Of a DNA stretch of 31,146 nt, positions 29,655-31,146 are shown piece by piece. The translations under genes were made by a program, and so were the position numbers. The DNA comes from JBBSVE01 sp038233815. Lineage in GTDB: Bacteria > Pseudomonadota > Alphaproteobacteria > Rhodobacterales > Rhodobacteraceae. A model generated the notes under the pieces. That model did no database searches. It saw only the letters and a list, made by a program, of their open reading frames with translations, and was not told the DNA's origin. How positions within the stretch are numbered: the stretch's first letter is position 1; each line of letters begins with the position of its first letter. The DNA lies in NCBI GenBank assembly GCA_038233815.1, contig JBBSVE010000017.1, forward strand, positions 1 to 31,146. Direction: 5' to 3'.

Positions 29655-30764
29655 TCACGCCGGGTGGCGGAGCAGCCGCGCCACTTCCTCGCCGATTGCC
29701 AGCGACGCGGTGAGGCCGGGCGATTCGATCCCGTAGAGCGTCACCAGACCCGGCATCCCGTGGTCCGCGGGGCCGAGGATCGCGAAATCCCCCGATGTCC
29801 CTGCGATCTTCGGCCGGATCCCGGCATAGTCGGGGCGCAGACGGGCGGGATCGAGGTCCGGCCAGATCCGGCGCGCGGCCACCACGAACTCGCCGTGCTG
29901 GGCCGGGTCCACGGCATAGTCGATCCGATCCACCGGCTGCACGTTGGGTCCGAACCGCGCACGACCGGCGAGGTCGAGCGTCAGGTGCGTGCCGAGCCCG
30001 CCCGGGACTGGCACGGGATAGATCAGGTGGCTGAACGGCACCGCCCCGTCATAGGCGAAATAGCAACCCCGCGTGATCACCCGTTGCGGCACATGGGCCG
30101 CGTCCAGCCCGTCGATGCAGGCGGCGACGTCCTGGGCATGGAGCCCCGCCGCATTGACGAACGCGCGGCTTCGCAGGATCGGCGCATCCTCGCCGCCGAC
30201 ATGAACATCCCAGCCTACTGCGCGCCACCGCACCGCGGACACGGCGGCATCGCAGACGAGCTGACCGCCCAGGGCCTCGATCTCCCCCAGAAAGGCCAGC
30301 ATCAGCGCGTGCACGTCGACGATCCCCGTCAGCGGCGAATGGAGCGCCCCGGCAGAGGAGAGCGACGGTTCCATTGCGGCCGCATCCGCTGGCGAAAGAC
30401 GCTCCAGCACCACGCCCGCGCGGGCCGCCCGTTCCGCGATGATGTCGAGCGCGGAGAGCTCGTGCTCCACGGCAGCGAAGATGATCTTGCCGAGCCTGCT
30501 GTGCGGAACGGCCCGATCCTCGCAGAACGCGTAGAGCAGATCGCGCCCCCGGACGCAGAGCCGCGCCTTGGCCGACCCGGGCGGATAGTAGATGCCAGCG
30601 TGGATCACCTGACTGTTTCGGCTGCTCGTGGCGCTGCCGAAGGTCGGCGCGGATTCGAGCACCATGACCGTCTGCCCTTCCCGCGCCAGCATCAGTGCGG
30701 CGGCAAGGCCCACGACACCCGCGCCCGTCACCACGGCGTCAAAATCGAAGTGCTGGGACGTCAT
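29655..30764 (-). CDS. FAD-dependent oxidoreductase, L-2-hydroxyglutarate oxidase/dehydrogenase (LhgO) type
   Basis: A 369-residue DAO-family flavoenzyme. The FAD-binding GAGVVGLAAALMLAREGQTVMVLES (GxGxxG at 14-19) is followed by the subgroup signature SSRNSQVIHAGIYYPPGSAKARLCVRG, seen in LhgO and L2HGDH proteins. GIVDVHALMLAFL, FVNAAGLHAQDVA and GIRPKIAG...DFAIL are the later conserved parts. The expected reaction is L-2-hydroxyglutarate to 2-oxoglutarate, passing electrons to the quinone pool at the membrane; this is inference from family. The start ATG 30762-30764 has no recognisable Shine-Dalgarno, so it could be leaderless or weakly translated. It ends one base from the end of the convergent acyltransferase gene. 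Confidence 0.88.
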   Translation of the reverse strand: MTSQHFDFDAVVTGAGVVGLAAALMLAREGQTVMVLESAPTFGSATSSRNSQVIHAGIYYPPGSAKARLCVRGRDLLYAFCEDRAVPHSRLGKIIFAAVEHELSALDIIAERAARAGVVLERLSPADAAAMEPSLSSAGALHSPLTGIVDVHALMLAFLGEIEALGGQLVCDAAVSAVRWRAVGWDVHVGGEDAPILRSRAFVNAAGLHAQDVAACIDGLDAAHVPQRVITRGCYFAYDGAVPFSHLIYPVPVPGGLGTHLTLDLAGRARFGPNVQPVDRIDYAVDPAQHGEFVVAARRIWPDLDPARLRPDYAGIRPKIAGTSGDFAILGPADHGMPGLVTLYGIESPGLTASLAIGEEVARLLRHPA

Positions 30765-30773
30765 TCGGCAAAT

Positions 30774-30865
30774 TTATCATGATTTTATCAGAATGTGTGC
30801 TATAATCAGCGTCAATCCGCTTATCGGCACAGGACAATTTATCGGCACAGGATAATCCGCTTATC
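30774..30865. repeat. Five TTATC elements in the divergent intergenic region
   Basis: TTATC occurs at 30774, 30785, 30821, 30839 and 30861 (spacings 11, 36, 18 and 22). Three of these belong to the longer repeat TTATCGGC(A/G)CAGGA. The first two lie between the LhgO-type gene's start and the TATAAT box. Inverted pairs such as TTATC-N7-GATAA (30839-30855) also occur. They may be binding sites for a regulator of one or both flanking genes. Confidence 0.4.
30798..30806 (+). promoter_or_regulatory. Extended -10 promoter TGCTATAAT
   Basis: A perfect TATAAT (30801-30806) preceded by TGC (extended -10). No good -35 is present at 16-18 bases upstream (about 30778-30783). Transcription would begin near 30813, so the following repeat array would form the leader of the last gene. 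Confidence 0.5.
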
Positions 30866-30876
30866 GGCGCAGGACA
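30814..30876 (+). repeat. Three direct repeats of TTATCGGC(A/G)CAGGA
   Basis: Copies of the 14-base core lie at 30821-30834, 30839-30852 and 30861-30874. Copies one and three extend to 23 bases (30814-30836 and 30854-30876), differing at a single base; the middle copy is truncated. Unequal distances (18 and 22 bases) and no matching arms with protospacer-size spacers argue against CRISPR. They lie just downstream of the TATAAT promoter. Confidence 0.8.
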
Positions 30877-30943
30877 GGTCACGCTCCCTCGACCCCGTAT
30901 GCAGGCGGTGTCGGCATCGTTTTCAACAGTAGCGAGTAGCCCC

Positions 30944-31146
30944 ATGACACATCTGCCGCGCAACCGACCGCTCCGTATCTGCATCGCGTCGCACTATGGC
31001 TATGGTGGCGCGCTCTACAACCGCCTTGTGTATGAAGCCTGCACCGCCATCGCGAGCATGACCGACGCCGTGATCGTGGCGCCCGGTCCGGCGCGCCACA
31101 GCACGGCGTGGCAGACGCTCTCGGTAGCCAAGCATGCCATCACGGG
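30944..31146 (+). CDS. Start of an unrecognised gene, 3' end outside window
   Basis: ATG 30944 opens a frame that runs off the end: 67 complete codons, beginning MTHLPRNRPLRICIASHYGYGG. An in-frame TAG at 30938-30940 limits the start. LRICIASHYGYGGALYNRLVYEA has the beta-strand, glycine-rich loop, helix shape of a Rossmann-type or GT-B N-terminus, so a glycosyltransferase is possible, but no motif proves it. Codon use (GC-rich third positions) supports it as coding. There is no clear Shine-Dalgarno (GCGAGTAGCCCC precedes the ATG). The leader of about 130 bases contains the repeats at 30814-30876. An opposing frame (30923-31135, minus) is weaker. Confidence 0.55.
   Translation, partial: MTHLPRNRPLRICIASHYGYGGALYNRLVYEACTAIASMTDAVIVAPGPARHSTAWQTLSVAKHAIT

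Noticed and set aside
30814..30876. CRISPR array
   Set aside because: Only three short, unequal copies 4-8 bases apart without spacers; no cas genes.
1..31146. tRNA, rRNA, insertion sequences and attachment sites
   Set aside because: No cloverleaf-like sequence, transposase or terminal inverted repeats were found on reading both strands; a covariance-model scan was not possible.

Overview
The window is GC-rich DNA from a marine-type alphaproteobacterium, most likely Rhodobacterales (Roseobacter group). This rests on protein style: a Tat-exported branched-chain-type solute-binding protein beside an XRE/DUF2083 regulator, CbtBA behind a cobalamin riboswitch, SWFGD/BON and Ku-LigD stress genes, and a candidate EcfG (alphaproteobacterial general stress sigma factor) promoter. 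No species assignment was possible without a search. Only the first ~545 bases are AT-rich; they hold the 3' part of a DUF4145 gene and look like the edge of a different segment.

Layout. (1) 1-1341: partial DUF4145 gene, a glutathione S-transferase and a bidirectional hairpin. (2) 1379-8014: a five-gene LivFGMHK-type importer on the minus strand, divergent from an XRE/DUF2083 (ScfR-like) regulator; the shared intergenic region has a TTTGCAAA site. (3) 7995-10359: a histidine-phosphatase-fold protein lacking its nucleophilic His, divergent from a promoter plus cobalamin riboswitch that leads into cbtB, cbtA and an unknown exported protein. (4) 10356-17699, all minus strand: eight tightly packed genes (SWFGD/BON protein, cellulose-synthase-like GT2, GT2, GT4, acyl-CoA-dehydrogenase-like flavoprotein, PIG-L deacetylase, NodS-like methyltransferase, GT2) behind a textbook EcfG promoter motif. 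(5) 17912-22000: a Crp/Fnr regulator, then ku-ligD (NHEJ repair) on the minus strand, with a near-consensus EcfG motif before ku. (6) 22125-23665: a ribbon-helix-helix regulator with its own palindromic operator and a PHB-depolymerase-family esterase. (7) 23769-28546: a ribose-type sugar importer (ATPase, permease, binding protein) and an aldo/keto reductase. (8) 28667-31146: a membrane acyltransferase, an LhgO-type FAD oxidoreductase, a repeat-bearing intergenic region with an extended -10 promoter, and the start of an unrecognised gene.

The most interesting unit is region 4. One predicted stress-controlled operon combines three or four glycosyltransferases with an N-deacetylase, a NodS-like N-methyltransferase and an acyl-CoA-dehydrogenase-like enzyme. 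The inferred product is a modified amino-sugar glycoconjugate made under general stress. It lies next to a stress-type DNA repair pair (ku-ligD), so regions 4-5 may form a survival module. The product itself cannot be named from sequence.
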